64,000 nucleotides of DNA from Anthoceros angustus. Lineage: Eukaryota > Streptophyta > Anthocerotopsida > Anthocerotales > Anthocerotaceae. Location: assembly GCA_010909165.1 (NCBI GenBank), contig MU008177.1:992001-1056000 (forward strand), given 5' to 3'. Below, one piece after another: positions 18,401 through 30,547 of this stretch. Position numbers and translations under genes: made by a program. Numbering within the stretch: position 1 is the first letter of the stretch; each line of letters opens with the position of its first letter. The notes beneath the pieces were generated by a model. It was not told the origin of the DNA. It made no database searches and saw only the letters and a list, made by a program, of their open reading frames with translations.

Positions 18401-21376
18401 CCATACAACAAGCGCCTCATGTCCCAGCCCCTTGCTGCATACCCAGCAATCAGGGCCGTCCATGTCACCACATCCTTTTGGCCAAGCTGTCAAAAACCTG
18501 GCGTGCATCTTCCAGTTCACCACATTTTGCATACATGTCCACCAGGCAGGTGCCCACCAGTATATCATCCAGCAGTCCTCTTCCACAATCTGAGTGCAGC
18601 TGCCTGCCCTTCTGTAAGGCACCAGTGCTTGCACAGGCCTTCAGAAGGCAAGCAAAAGTAACATGGTTAGCCAAAATCAGGCCCTCCTCCTCCATTTGTC
18701 CATACAGAACAAGTGCCTCATGACTGCATGCTACTAAAAGGCAAGTAAAAGTAGCATCAGGCTGAATACCGGCAACCAACATCTCCTCAAAACAAGCTAG
18801 TGCCTCTGACCTTCATCACAAGCACCATACCCAGATATCAGGGCATTCCATGTCACCACATCCTTTGTGGCCAAGCTGTCAAAACCTGGCGTGCATCTTC
18901 CAGTTCACCACATTTTGCATACATGTCCACCAGGCAGGTGCCCACCAGTATGTATCCAGCAGTCCTCTTTCAACAATCTGTGAGTGCAGCTGCCTGCCCT
19001 TCTGTAAGGCACCAGTGCTTGCACAGGCCTTCAGAAGGCAAGCAAAAGTAACATGGTTAGCCAAAATCAGGCCCTCCTGCTCCATTTGTCCATACATAGA
19101 CAACAAGCGCCTCATGTCCCAGCCCCTTGCTGTGCATACCCAGCAATCAGGGCCGTCCATGTCACCACATCCTTTTGGCCATGCTGTCAAAACCTGGCGT
19201 GCATCTTCCAGTTCACCACATTTTGCATACATGTCCACCAGGCAGTTGCCCACCAGTATATCCAGCAGTCCTCTTTCAACAATCTGTGAGTGCAGCTGCC
19301 TGCCCTGTAAGGCACCAGTGCTTGCACAGGCCTTCAGAAGGCAAGCAAAAGTAACATGGTCAGCCAAAATCAGGCCCTCCTCCTCCATTTGTCCATACAG
19401 AACAAGCGCCTCATGTCCCAGCCCCTTGCTGTGCATACCCAGATATCAGGGCATTCCATGTCACCACATCCTTTGTGGCCATGCTGTCAAAACCTGGCGT
19501 GCATCTTTCAGTTCACCACATTTTGCATACATGTCCACCAGGCAGTTGCCAACAAACAAGTTAGTAGGAATGCCACTGCAACACATCACAGTGCACTTTC
19601 TGCCAGATTCCAAGTCGGCAAATGCACAAGCTTGAAGGGCAGCTACAAAGACGTGAGCATCCGCCTTCACTCCTGACCTACGCATCTCATGGTACAGTTG
19701 TATGGCCTCTAGGTTTCCCATGCTTAGCATGCAGAGATTATGGAAACCACATGAAGGCATCTGGTTTGCCCACCCTGGTGAACACATCCATGGCCTCCTG
19801 CAGCCTACCTCCATGCATACATGCGCAAGATATGGTTCCCCAAGTATGCATTCGACTCGTACCCAAGTTTGACAATGAGATCATGAACTCGTCGCCCCAC
19901 AACCAAATCCTTCTTAGCTGCACACAGTTTTAGCACAGTGTAAAACAGAGACTGAGAAAGCAGAGTCTGTCTGCGCCAGAGATTCCAGGGCTCCAACGGC
20001 CTCAGAAAGCTTCCCTGCTGACACACATGCTCACGGTTCCAGCCGTTACGACGCCCATTTCCGATCCTGCACGCCTCCAGGTTCAGGCTTATCCGGAGAG
20101 CTCGACTTGGAAGGAGAGGCACCATGACCCATCTGCATATCCAAGGAAACGAGCTGCTCATCAACCCAAGCTGGCTTAAACATGTTGTTTAACCACAGGA
20201 CCTCGCCGGACCCTTACGCCGGAAGTCAGGCGAACGGGAGCTCTTCTTATCTCGTCTGTTGTCCCACCACATGGTAGGGTCCAGAAAAATTGTTGCCACA
20301 AGTGCTCCTGCTCCTGGCGACGACCATCGCTGGAAACCCGTCCCCACCACACATTTTGCATACATGTCCACCAGGCAGTTGCCAACAAACAAGTTACTAG
20401 GAATGCCACTGTGCAAGACATCAGAGTGCACTTTTCTGCCAGATTCCAAGTCGGCGGCAAATGCACAAGCTTGAAGGGCAGCTACAAAGACATGAGCATC
20501 CGCCTTCACGCCTGACCTACGCATTTCATGGTACAGGTGTATGGCCTCGTGAGGTTTCCCGTGCTTAGCATAGGCAGAGATTATGGAAAACCACATGAAG
20601 GCATCTGGTTTGCCCACCCTGTTGAACACCTGCATGGCCTCCTGCAGACTACCTCCGCGTGCATACATGCGCAAGATATGGTTCCCCAAGTATGCGTTCG
20701 ACTGGTACCCAAGTTTGACAATGAGGTCATGAACTCGTCGCCCCACAACCAGATCCTTCTTAGCTGCACACAGTTTTAGCACAGTGTAAAACAGAGACTG
20801 AGAAAGGGCAGAGTCTGTCTGCGCCAGAGATTCCAGGGCTCCAACGGCTTCAGAAAGCTTGCCCTGCTGACACAGCATGCTCACGGTTCCAGCCGTTACG
20901 ATGCCCATTTCCGATCCTGCACGTCTTCCAGGTTCAGGCTTATCCGGAGGGCTCGATTTGGAAGGAGAGGCACCATGGCCCATCTGCATATCCAAGGAAT
21001 CGAGCTGTTCATCAACCCAAGCTGGCTTAAACTGGTTGTTTAACCACAGGACCTCCCTGGACCTCTTACGCCGGAAGTGAGGCGAGCGGGAGCTCTCATT
21101 GTCTCGTCTGTTATCCCACCACACGGTAGGGTCCAGGAAAAATTGTTGCCACAAGTGCTCCTGCTCCTGGCGACGACCATCGGTGGAAGACCCGTCCCCA
21201 CCTACACATTTTATCGTAATGGGAAGTGCTTGGCTCCTAACACTGCTGCACCTGGAGGCTTCATTTGCCAGGGGTTGACTCCCAGAGGTGAGGTGAGCGG
21301 GAGCTCTTTGCAGAATCCCTGGAGACACACCGATTTGATGGGTCCACAACGGGTCCGGTTGCCACACTGTGACCAT
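15429..21376 (-). CDS. PPR-A: PLS-class PPR protein with PDF motif and DYW:GRP domain (frameshifted, 5' part duplicated)
   Basis: Largest member of the PPR family here and a predicted organelle RNA-editing factor. ATG 21376 starts MVTVWQPDPLWTHQIGV, an Arg/Ser-rich, acid-poor N-terminus suited to organelle import. An OSB-type PDF motif follows (FLDPTVWWDNRRD, SRSP(H/D)FRRK, LWLN, KPAWVDEQL). Then come PPRs (SLFYTVLKLCAAKKDLVVGR and following), eleven PLS triplets with a 306-bp period (16390-19520), and E1/E2 motifs. The DYW domain ends at 15429 and has the deaminase signature HAEK, the zinc residues CSDCH, and the terminal CSCKGRP in place of DYW. The C-terminal 359 residues (15429-16508) form one frame. 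The repeat array is broken into overlapping frames by about ten small indels. The PDF-plus-first-PPR segment occurs twice (19461-20350 and 20340-21376). No intron is evident. Either a decayed gene or an intact one spoiled by indel errors. Confidence 0.85.
16390..19540 (-). repeat. Tandem array of eleven PLS triplets, 306-bp period (PPR-A)
   Basis: The landmark encoding CLVDMYAKCGEL recurs near 16393, 16691, 16996, 17304, 17608, 17914, 18217, 18520, 18906, 19214 and 19517. Each unit is 102 residues: a 36-residue P motif, a 35-residue L motif and a 31-residue S motif. Units are nearly identical except at PPR code residues. One unit (about 18720-18840) is replaced by E-domain sequence at a microhomology, which explains the longer spacing there. 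Confidence 0.9.
19461..20350 (-). other. Inner duplicate of the PPR-A 5' part (PDF motif and first PPRs)
   Basis: A second copy of the N-terminal module, reading through WWDN and DFRRK-type remains near 20200-20320, [20 protein letters not shown] (about 19910-19960) and GLVNxLFVGNCLVDMYAKCGEL into the triplet array. It is joined to the outer copy at ACACATTTT (about 20348-20356), a sequence shared by the PDF upstream region and the PPR CLVDMYAKC segment. The result is two PDF motifs in one locus, the second partly out of frame. Confidence 0.75.
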
Positions 21377-21424
21377 CGTTCAGGGACCACTGTCGGAAGA
21401 TGATGGCCTGCTAACAACAGACAC

Positions 21425-21600
21425 TGGCAGGATGCCCAGGTACTTTGGATGACCACATCACCGATTTTAGAGCCTAACACAAAACTATGGAAGGATGCCC
21501 AGGTACTTCGAATGACCACACCACCGATTTTCGAGTCTAACAACAGACTATGGAAGGATGCCCAGGTACATCGGATGACCACACCACCAATACGTTGATG
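21425..21600. repeat. Three 63-bp tandem repeats upstream of PPR-A
   Basis: GGATGCCCAGG recurs at 21430, 21493 and 21556, within units that also share TGACCACA(C/T)CACC and AACA(C/G)A(A/C)TATGG. The first unit lies 54 bases upstream of the PPR-A start codon. Single copies stand upstream of the other PPR loci, so this is an expanded promoter or 5' UTR element. Confidence 0.8.
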
Positions 21601-22845
21601 CGCTGGACTACACCACCTCTACTCTCTCACCTCTCTGCACCCTGCACCGCAAAGCGGTTGCCGCATACATACCCATGGGAAAGGCTCTGCAGCAACGGTT
21701 GTGCAGGAAGACAGGAAGACAGTGCGAGTGCATGGCTGGCATTCTCTGTGTTTCAATCCTGTCTACATCGGTCCACCTACCTGCATCTGCGTAGGCATTG
21801 GCCATGAGCACATATGCAGATGCCTGCCCTTCTGTAAGGCACCAGTGCTTGCGACCCTCGTGGACCAGTCCTCTTTCACAATCTGAGTGCAGCTGCCTGC
21901 CCTTCTGTAAGGCACCAGTGCTTGCGACCCTCATTGGTCGGCAGATGAGATGTGGGTGCTGAAGACATCCCAAGCTGAATTGTTCTGAAAGTCCACATAG
22001 CTCCAAGAGGAGCTCTAGCTTTGGAGTTGTGCAAGCAAGCGAATGCAAGTGTGCCTGGGCACGGCCCTTGGTCTCTCATGATTCTGACTACCTGGTGTGC
22101 GCGAGTCACCTGCTGCATGGACATCCGTTGCTGCCATGTGCACGACTGTGAATCGTGAAAAAACTTGCAGCATTCTCTCCTGCCTGGCTGATCATCCTGA
22201 GCTTCCTGTGCTGTTGGCTGATTGACCTTGTCCCCATCAGGCACATCTGTATGCTGTAGGACTAATCACCGGACCTGGGTACACCCTCCCCTAGCTGATG
22301 GTGACGCTGCATACCCAGTGTGCGACTGTTGGCAATTGCGTGACTCTAGAGACGAGGCGTGCCTGGAGTTGGGCTCGTCGGGAGTCCTTTTCTCCACACA
22401 TGGGACCAGCCAGTCTTGCCTAGTGAACCACAGAAGCCACAGAAGCCCTGGGGGTACCGTCACCTCGACACCCTGCTTTTACCTCCATGAGAAATTCGGA
22501 GGCCCGTTTTACATGGGCGGCATTCCATGTCACCATCCTTTGGCCATGAGCACATACGCAGACGCCTGAGGGTCCAGCCTAACAATGCTTTCAAAAACCT
22601 GGCGTGCATCTTCCAGTTCACCACCAAGTCCTGGTGATTTCTGACATCCACAAACAGCAAGAGAGATCCATTCCATTGCAATAGTCTCTCTTATGGTGAC
22701 AGGTGGATCGGATCAGTGTTGGTAATCGATGTCCATGTCTCCGTTTGCACAGGGCCGGAGTTAAGCAAAGCCCGTTCACCACCAAGAAGACAAAGAAGCA
22801 ATTTTCTATGGCATGCACACTCGAGCACTCGATAGTTCATTTTTC
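21601..22845. other. Mosaic of short PPR E-domain, 3' flank and unidentified fragments
   Basis: No continuous gene. Pieces of 40-120 bases matching the PPR family can be seen. The E2-like segment encoding SAYVLMANAYADAGRWTDVDRI lies near 21750-21815, and triplet pieces reading TGALQKGRQLHSDC lie near 21820-21930, twice. A VRLDP/EDARQVF piece lies near 22560-22625. Between them lies sequence with no recognised match (21940-22540). The PPR-B 3' flank begins near 22690. Confidence 0.6.
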
Positions 22846-25800
22846 TCACGGTCGACCCTTACAACTGCAACAACCATTTGCGAATCGATGTACACGGTAC
22901 CCATCCCTTACAACAATGTCCCTATGTTCAAGCCTGGACATGATCTCCGTGGAACTGTGGCAGTCACTGCACATGCGTAGATTCTTCGTTACCACCAGAG
23001 GTGTCCCACTGGAGTGTTCAAGAGACCAAACGCCAGAGCTAGCTTCTCAGCATGCCCACAAAGCGCATCTTCCTTTTCCTTCTCACACAGTGGCTTCAAC
23101 ACCAATTTTGTGTGAGGTACGTGGCCTCCTTCCTGCTTCAGACGTGCATTCGTGCTCTCTACCTTCAGCGCAAGATCATCTCTTCTTTCTCCCACCGCAA
23201 ATGTATGAACCTGATTCTTCACCTCAATTGTCGCCACCGCAGGTTTCTTGATAGCTCCTGCTAACATTCTTCGCGTTTCAATCCTGTCTACATCCGTCCA
23301 CCTACCTGCATCTGCGTAAGCATTGGCCATGAGCACATACGCAGACGACCTTTGAGGGTCCAGCCTAACAATCCTCTCAAAACACCACACCGCCCTCTCT
23401 ATATCTCCGTGATTCTTGCAGGCATTCAACAAAGACGTCAACCCCACAACATTACTTTGGCCCTCATATGATAATAGCATCTTCTCTGCCTCATCTAAAT
23501 GGCCTGCACGCCCAAGAAGATCAATCATACAGGTGTAATGCTCAATTGTAGGTTTGATGCCATGTTCTTCAGCCATGGAATCAAGGTGCTTGCGACCCTC
23601 GTTGACCAGTCCCTCATGACTGCATGCTACTAAAAGGCAAGTAAAAGTTGCATCATCAGGCTGAATACCGGCAACTAACATCTCTTCAAAACAAGCCAGT
23701 GCCTTCTGACCTTCATCACAAGCACCGTACCCAGATATCAGGGAATTCCACGTCACCACATCTTTAGTGGCCATGCAGTCAAAAACCTGGCGTGCAACTC
23801 TCAGTTCACCACATTTTGCATACATGTCCACCAGGCAGTTGCCCAACAGTACGTCATGCAGCAGTCCTCTTTCGACAATGAGTGAGTGCAGCTGCCTGCC
23901 CTTCTGTAAGGCACCAGTGCTTGCACAGGCCTTCAGAAGGCAAGCAAAAGTAACATGGTCAGCCAGAATCAGGCCCTCTTTCTCCATTTGTCCATACAGA
24001 GCAAGCGCCTCTTTGCCAAGTCCTTGCTGTGCATACCCAGCAATCAGCGCCGTCCATGTCACCACATCCCTTGTGGTCAAGACTTCAAAAACCTGTCGTG
24101 CATCTTCCAGTTCACCACATTTGGCATACATGTCTACCAGGCAGTGCCCACCAGTACGTCATCCAGCAGTCCTCTTCGACAATCTGTGAGTGCAGCTGCC
24201 TGCCCTTCTGTAAGGCACCAGTGCTTGCACAGGCCTTCAGAAGGCAAGCAAAAGTAACATGGTCAGCCAAAATCAGGCCTCCTGCTCCATTTGTCCATAC
24301 AACAAGCGCCTCTTGGCCAGTCCTTGCTGTGCATACCCAGCAATCAGGGCATTCCATGTCACCACATCCTTTGGCCATGCTGTCAAAACCTGGCGTGCAT
24401 CTTCCAGTTCACCACATTTTGCATACATGTCCACCAGGCAGTTGCCAACAGTACGTCATCCAGCAGTCCTCTTTCACAATCTGTGAGTGCAGCTGCCTGC
24501 CCTTCTGTAAGGCACCAGTGCTTGCACAGGCCTTCAGAAGGCAAGCAAAAGTAACATGGTCAGCCAAATCAGGCCCTCCTGCTCCATTTGTCCATACAAG
24601 CGCCTCTTGGCCGAGTCCTTGCTGTGCATACCCAGCAATCAGGGCATTCCATGTCACCACATCCTTTGTGGCCATGCTGTCAAAACCTGGCGTGCATCTT
24701 CCAGTTCACCACATTTTGCATACATGTCGACAAGGCAGTTGCCTACCAGTATATCATGCAGCAGTCCTCTTTCAACAATCTGTGTGTGCAGCTGCCTGCC
24801 CTGCTGTAAGGCACCAGTGCTTGCACAGGCCTTGAGAAGGCAAACAAAAGTCACATGGTCAGCCAAGATCAGACCCTCTTCCTCCATTTGTCCATACAGA
24901 ACAAGTGACTCCTTGCCGAGTCCTTGCTGTGCATACCCAGATATCAGGGCATTCCATGTCACAACATCCTTTGTAGCCATGCTGTCAAAAACCTGGCGTG
25001 CATCTTTCAGTTCACCACATTTTGCATACATGTCCACCAGGCAGTTGCCAACAGTACGTTATCCAGCAGTCCTCTTTCACAATCTGTGAGTGCAGCTGCC
25101 CTTCTGTAAGGCACCAGTGCTTGCACAGGCCTTCAGAAGGCAAGCAAAAGTAACATGGTCAGCCAAAATCAAGCCCTCTTGCTCCATTCGCCCATACAGA
25201 ACAAGCGCCTCTTGGCCTAGTCCTTGTTGAGCATACCCAGCAATCAGCGCCGTCCATGTCACCACATCCTTTGTGGCCAGGCTATCAAAAACCTGGCGCG
25301 CATCTTCCAGTTCACCACATTTTGCATACATGTCCACCAGGCAAGTGCCCACCAGTACGTCATAAAGCAAACCTCTTTCGACAATCAGTGAGTGCACCTG
25401 CCTGCCCGTCTGTAACCTACCAGTGCTTGCACAAGCCTTTAGAAGGCAAGCAAAAGTAACATGGTCGGCCAGAATCAGGCCCTCTTGCGCCATTCGTCCA
25501 TACAGTACAAGCGCCTCTTGGCCAAGTCCTTGCTGTGCATACCCAGATATCAGGGCATTCCATGTGACCACATCCTTTCTGGCCATGCTGTCAAAACCTG
25601 GCGTGCAGCTTTCAATTCACCACATTTTGCATACATGTCCACTAGGCAGGTGCCAACAAACAAGTTAAGAGGAATGCCACTGTGCAGTAGATCACAATGC
25701 ACTTTTCTGCTAGATTCCAGGTCGGCAGCCAATGCACAAGCTTGAAGGGCTGCTACAAAGACGTGAGCATCCGCCTTCACTCCTGACCTACGCATCTCAT

Positions 25801-26629
25801 GGTACAGTTGTATGGCCTCATTAGGTTTCCATGCTTAGCATATGCAGAGATTATGGAAAACCACATGAAGGCATCTGGTTTGCCACCCTGGTGAACACAT
25901 CCATGGCCTCCTCAGCCTACCTCCACATGCATACATGCGCAAGATATGGTTCCCCAAGTATGCATTCGACTCGTACCCAAGTTTGACAGTGAGATCATGA
26001 ACTCGTCGCCCCACAACCAAATCCTTCTTAGCTGTACACAGTTTTAGCACAGTGTAAAACAGAGACTGAGAAAAGCAGAGTCTGTCTGCGCCAGAGATTC
26101 CAGGGCTCCAACGGCCTCAGAAAGCTTCCCTGCTGACACATGCTCACGGTTCCAGCCGTTACGACGCCCATTTCCGATCCTGCACGCCTCCAGGTTCAGG
26201 CTTATCCGGAGAGCTCGACTTGGAAGGAGGCACCATGACCCATCTGCATATCCAAGGAAACGAGCTGCTCATCAACCCAAGCTGGCTTAACATGCTGTTT
26301 AACCACAGGACCTCGCCGGACCCTTACGCCGGAAGTCAGGCGAACGGGAGCTCTTCTTATCTCGTCTGTTGTCCCCACCACACGGTAGGGTCCAGAAAAA
26401 TTGTTGCCACAAGTGCTCCTGCTCCTGCTCCTGGCGACGACCATCGCTGGAAACCGTCCCCACCACACATTTCTCGGAAGTGGAAGTGCTGGGCCTTACA
26501 CTGCTGCACCTGAGGCTTTGTTTGCCAGGGGTTGACTCCTGAGTGAGGTGAGCGGAGTCCTCGTAGAATCCCTGCACGCACACCAATTTGTTGGGTCCAC
26601 AAAGGGTCTGACTGCCATGCTGCGGCCAT
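22846..26629 (-). CDS. PPR-B: PLS-class PPR protein with PDF motif and DYW:GRP domain (frameshifted)
   Basis: Paralog of PPR-A. The start codon at 26629 reads MAAAWQSDPLWTQQIGV. The PDF motif (WWD, RDKKSSRSPDFRRKG, KPAWVDEQL) lies about 26200-26420, with the first PPRs at 25830-26060. Seven PLS triplets follow (landmarks near 23811, 24115, 24413, 24711, 25017, 25316 and 25621), then E1/E2 and the DYW domain. A 380-residue open frame (22989-24131) covers the last triplets, E motifs and CGHAEKLALAFGLL. A one-base shift then moves the frame, and the remaining segment with CSDCHSS, HRFANGCCSC and KGRP ends at the TGA at 22846. Predicted activity is base-specific RNA editing in plastid or mitochondrion. 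The 5' part has several short deletions. Confidence 0.83.
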
Positions 26630-27382
26630 CGTTCAGAGACCGCTGTGGGAAGATGAGGCTCACGACAGATGTCTGCCACAAGTGCTCCTGCTCCTGGCGA
26701 CGACCATCGGTGGAAACCCGTCCCCACCACACGGTAGGGTCCAGAAAAATTGTTGCCACACTGTGCCATCGTTCAGGGACCACTGTCGGAAGATGAGTCT
26801 AACAACAGACTATGGAAGGATGCCCAGGTACTTTGGATGACCACACCACCAAGAAGATCAATCATGCAATTGTAATGCTCAATAGTAGGTTTGATGCCAT
26901 GCTGTTCAGCCAAAATCAGGCCCTCCTGCTCCTGGCGACGACCATCGGTGGAAACCCGTCCCCACCACACGGTAGGGTCCAGCCTAACAATGCTTTCAAA
27001 ACACCACATCCTTTGTGGCCAAGCTGTCAAAACCTGGCGTGCATCTTCCAGTTCACCACCAAGAAGATCAATCATGCAATTGTAATGCTCAATAGTAGGT
27101 TTGATGCCATGCTGTTCAGCCATGGAATCAAAGTGCTTGCAGCATTCTCTCCTGCCTGGCTGATGGTGACGCTGCATACCCAGATATCAGGGCATTCCAT
27201 GTCACCACATTTTGCATACATGCTCACGGTTCCAGCCGTTACGATGAGAAGTGGATCAGTGTTAGCCATCCATGTCCACGTCTCTGTGTGGCCACCGATG
27301 GAGTTAAGCAAGCACATTCAACCCCAAGAAAAAAAGCAAACTTCTTTAGAAACTTGAACACTGGCTAGTTATTTCCTGATTC
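26630..27382. other. Microhomology mosaic of PPR fragments between loci C and B
   Basis: At least eight fragments of 30-120 bases taken from unlinked parts of the PPR genes (5' leader, PDF region, E1 motif, triplets) follow one another. The 80-base block containing the E1 segment (complement of PTIEHYNCMIDLLG) occurs twice, at 26850-26915 and 27060-27125. Each join falls in a short sequence shared by both partners, for example CCTGCTCC at 26926 and AGGGTCCAG at 26974. No open gene. Confidence 0.8.
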
Positions 27383-30300
27383 TCACGGTCGTCCCTCACA
27401 ACTGCAACAACCATTTGCGAATCGATGCACACGGTACCCATCCCTTACAACTATGTCCCTATGTTCAAGCCTTGACATGATCGCCGTGGAACTGTGGCAG
27501 TCACTGCACATGCGTAGATTCTTCGTTACCACCAGAGGTGTCCCACTGGAGTGTTCAAGACCAAACGCCAGAGCTAGCTTCTCAGCATGCCCACAAAGCA
27601 TCTTCCTTTTCCTTCTCACACAGTGGCTTCAACACCAATTTTGTGTGAGGTACGTGGCCTCCTTCCTGCTTCAGACGTGCATTCGTGCTCTCTACCTTCA
27701 GAGCTATATCCTCTCTCTTTTCTCCCACCACAAATCTATGTACGTGCTTATTCACCTCGATGGTCGCCACTGCAGGTTTCTTGTTAGCCCCTGCTACCAT
27801 TCTCAGTGTTTCAATCCTGTCTACATCGCTCCACCTACCTGCATCTGCGTAGGCATTGGCCATGAGCACATACGCAGACGCCCTATGAGGGTCCAGCCTA
27901 ACAACGCTTTCAAAACACCAAATCGCCCTCTCTATATCCCCGTGACATTTGCAGGCATTCAACAAAGAAGTTAACCCAACAACATTACTTGGGGCCTCAC
28001 ATGATAATAGAATATTCTCTGCCTCATCTAAATGTCCTGCACGCCCAAGAAGATCAATCATGCAATTGTGATGCTCAATAGTAGGCTTGATGCCATGCTG
28101 TTCAGCCATGGAATCATAGAGCTTGCGACCCTCCTGCACCAGTCCCGCATGACTGCATGCTACTAAAAGGCAAGTAAATGTTGCATCATCAGGCTGAATT
28201 CCAGCAACTAACATCTCCTCAAAACAAGCTAGTGCCTTGTGACCTTCATCACAAGAACCACACCCAGATATCAGGGCATTCCATGTCACCACATCCTTTG
28301 TGACCAAGCTGTCAAAAACCTGGCGCGCATCTTCCAGTTCACCACATTTTGCATACATGTCCACCAGGCAGTTGCCCACCAATATGTTATCCAGCTGTCC
28401 TCTTCACAATCTGAGTGCAGCTGCCTGCCCTTCTGTAAGGCACCAGTGCTTGCACAGGCCTTCAGAAGGCAAGCAAAAGTAACATGGTTCAGCCAAAATC
28501 AGGCCCTCCTGCTCCATTTGTCCATACACAACAAGCGCCTCTTGGCCGAGTCCTTGCTGTGCATACCCAGCAATCAGGGCCGTCCATGTCACCACATCCT
28601 TTGTGCTGTCAAAAACCTGGCGTGCATCTTCCAGTTCACCACATTTTGCATACATGTCCACCAGGCAGTTGCCCAAGACTACGTTATCCAGCAGTCCTCT
28701 TCACAATCTGTGAGTGCAGCTGCCTGCCCTTCTGTAAGGCACCAGTGCACAGGCCTTCAGAAGGCAAGTAACATCGTAGCCACATCAGGCCCTCCTGCTC
28801 CATTTGTCCATACACAACAAGCGCCTCTTGGCCGAGTCCTTGCTGCATACCCAGCAATCAGGGCATTCCATGTCACCACATCCTTTGTGGCCAAGCTGTC
28901 AAAAACCTGGCGTGCATCTTCCAGTTCACCACATTTTGCATACATGTCCACCAGGCAGTGCCCAACACGTTATCCAGCAGTCCTCTTCACAATCTGTGAG
29001 TGCAGCTGCCTGCCCTTCTGTAAGGCACCAGTGCTTGCACAGGCCTTCAGAAGGCAAGCAAAAGTAACATGGTTCAGCCAAAATCAGGCCCTCCTGCTCC
29101 ATTTGCCCATACAGAGCAAGGGCCTCTTGGGCAAGTCCTTGCTGTGCATACCCAGTAATCAAGGCATTCCATGTTACCACATCCTTTGTGGCCAAGCTGT
29201 CAAAAACCTGGCGTGCATCTTTCAGTTCACCACATTTGGCATACATGTCCACCAGGCAGTTGCCCACCAGTACGTCCCCCAGCAGTCCTCTTTCCACAAT
29301 CTGTGAGTGCAGCTGCCTGCCCTTCTGTAAGGCACCAGTGCTTCCACAGGCCTTCAGAAGGCAAGCAAAAGTAACATCAGCCACAATCAGGCCCTCTTGC
29401 TCCATTTGTCCATACACACAAGCGCCTCTTGGCCAGTCCTTGCTGTGCATACCAGCAATCAGGGCATTCCATGTCACCACATCCTTTGTGGCCATGCTGT
29501 CAAAAACCCGGCGTGCATCTTTCAGTTCACCACATTTTGCATACATGTCCACGAGGCAGGTGCCAACAAACAAGTTAAGGGGAATGCCACTGTGCAACAC
29601 ATCACAGTGCACTTTTCTGCCAGATTCCAAGTCGGCGGCAAATGCACAAGCTTGAAGAGCAGCTACAAAGACGTGAGCATCCGCCTTCACACCTAACCTA
29701 CGCATCTCATGGTACAGTTCAATGGCCTTGTTAGGTTTCCCATGCTTAGCATACGCAGAGATTATGGAAAACCACATGAAGGCATCTGGATTGCCCACCC
29801 TGGTGAACACATCCATGGCCTCCTCTAGCCTACCTCCACATGCGTACATGCGCAAGATATGGTTCCCCAGATATGCATTCGACTGGTACCCAAGTCTGAC
29901 AGTGAGATCATGAACTCGTCGCCCCACAACCACATCCTTCTTAGCTGTGCACAGTTTAAGCACAGTGTAAAACAGAGACTGAGAATAGCAGAGTCTGTCT
30001 GCGCCAGAGATTCCAGGGCTCCAACGGCCTCAGAAAGCTTCCCCTGCTGACAAAACATGCTCACGGTTCCAGGCGTTACGACGCCCATTCTCGATCCTCC
30101 ACGCCTGCCAGGTTGAGGCTTATCCGGAGAGCTCGACTTGGAAGGAGAGGCACCATGACCCATCTGCATATCCAAGGAAACCAGCTGGTCATCAACCCAG
30201 GCTGGCTTAAACATGCTGTTTAACCACAGGACCTCGCCGGACCCCTTCCGCCGGAAGTCAGGCGAACGGGAGCCCTTCTGATCTCGTTTGTTATCCCACC

Positions 30301-30547
30301 ACACGGTAGGGTCCAGAAACAATTGTCGCCACAAGTGCTCCTGACGGGTACCTAACCAGGAAAATCCGCCACCGCCAGCAGATTTCGTCGGAAGTAGAAA
30401 TGCTGGGCTCCTTACAGTGCTGCACCTGAAGGCTAGCGATTCATTCCCTGAGGTGAGATAAGCGGGAGCTCCTCGCAGAGTCCCTCGAGACACACCAATT
30501 GCAATTTGTTGGGTGCACAACGGGTCCGGTTGCCATACCGTGGCCAT
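27383..30547 (-). CDS. PPR-C: PLS-class PPR protein with PDF motif and DYW:GRP domain (frameshifted)
   Basis: Starts at ATG 30547 (MATVWQPDPLCTQQIAIGVS) with a Ser/Thr/Arg-rich N-terminus. The clearest PDF motif of the family follows near 30200-30330: LFLDPTVWWDNKRDQKGSRS, PDFRRKGSGEVLWLN, KPAWVDDQLVSLDMQMG. A 345-residue frame (28926-29963) covers the leading PPRs and first triplets, and five triplets are counted in all. A 266-residue frame (27582-28382) covers the last triplet, E1/E2 and the start of the DYW domain. After a shift, HAEKLALAFGL, CSDCHSSTAIMSRLEHRD and CSCEGRP close the protein at 27383. Most triplet units are clean, and the main breaks lie near 28390-28900. Confidence 0.85.

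Noticed and set aside
16390-19540. Regular repeats that could suggest a CRISPR array or satellite
   Set aside because: The 306-bp unit is a translated PLS triplet. There is no short repeat/spacer structure, and this is a plant genome.
16232-19676. Long plus-strand open frames rich in His/Cys/Pro (HHILHTCPPG and similar) opposite the PPR loci
   Set aside because: They are the reverse strand of the PPR triplets, repeat with the same 306-bp period, and have no independent coding signal. The same applies at 23767-25745, 28239-29655 and 50736-51514.
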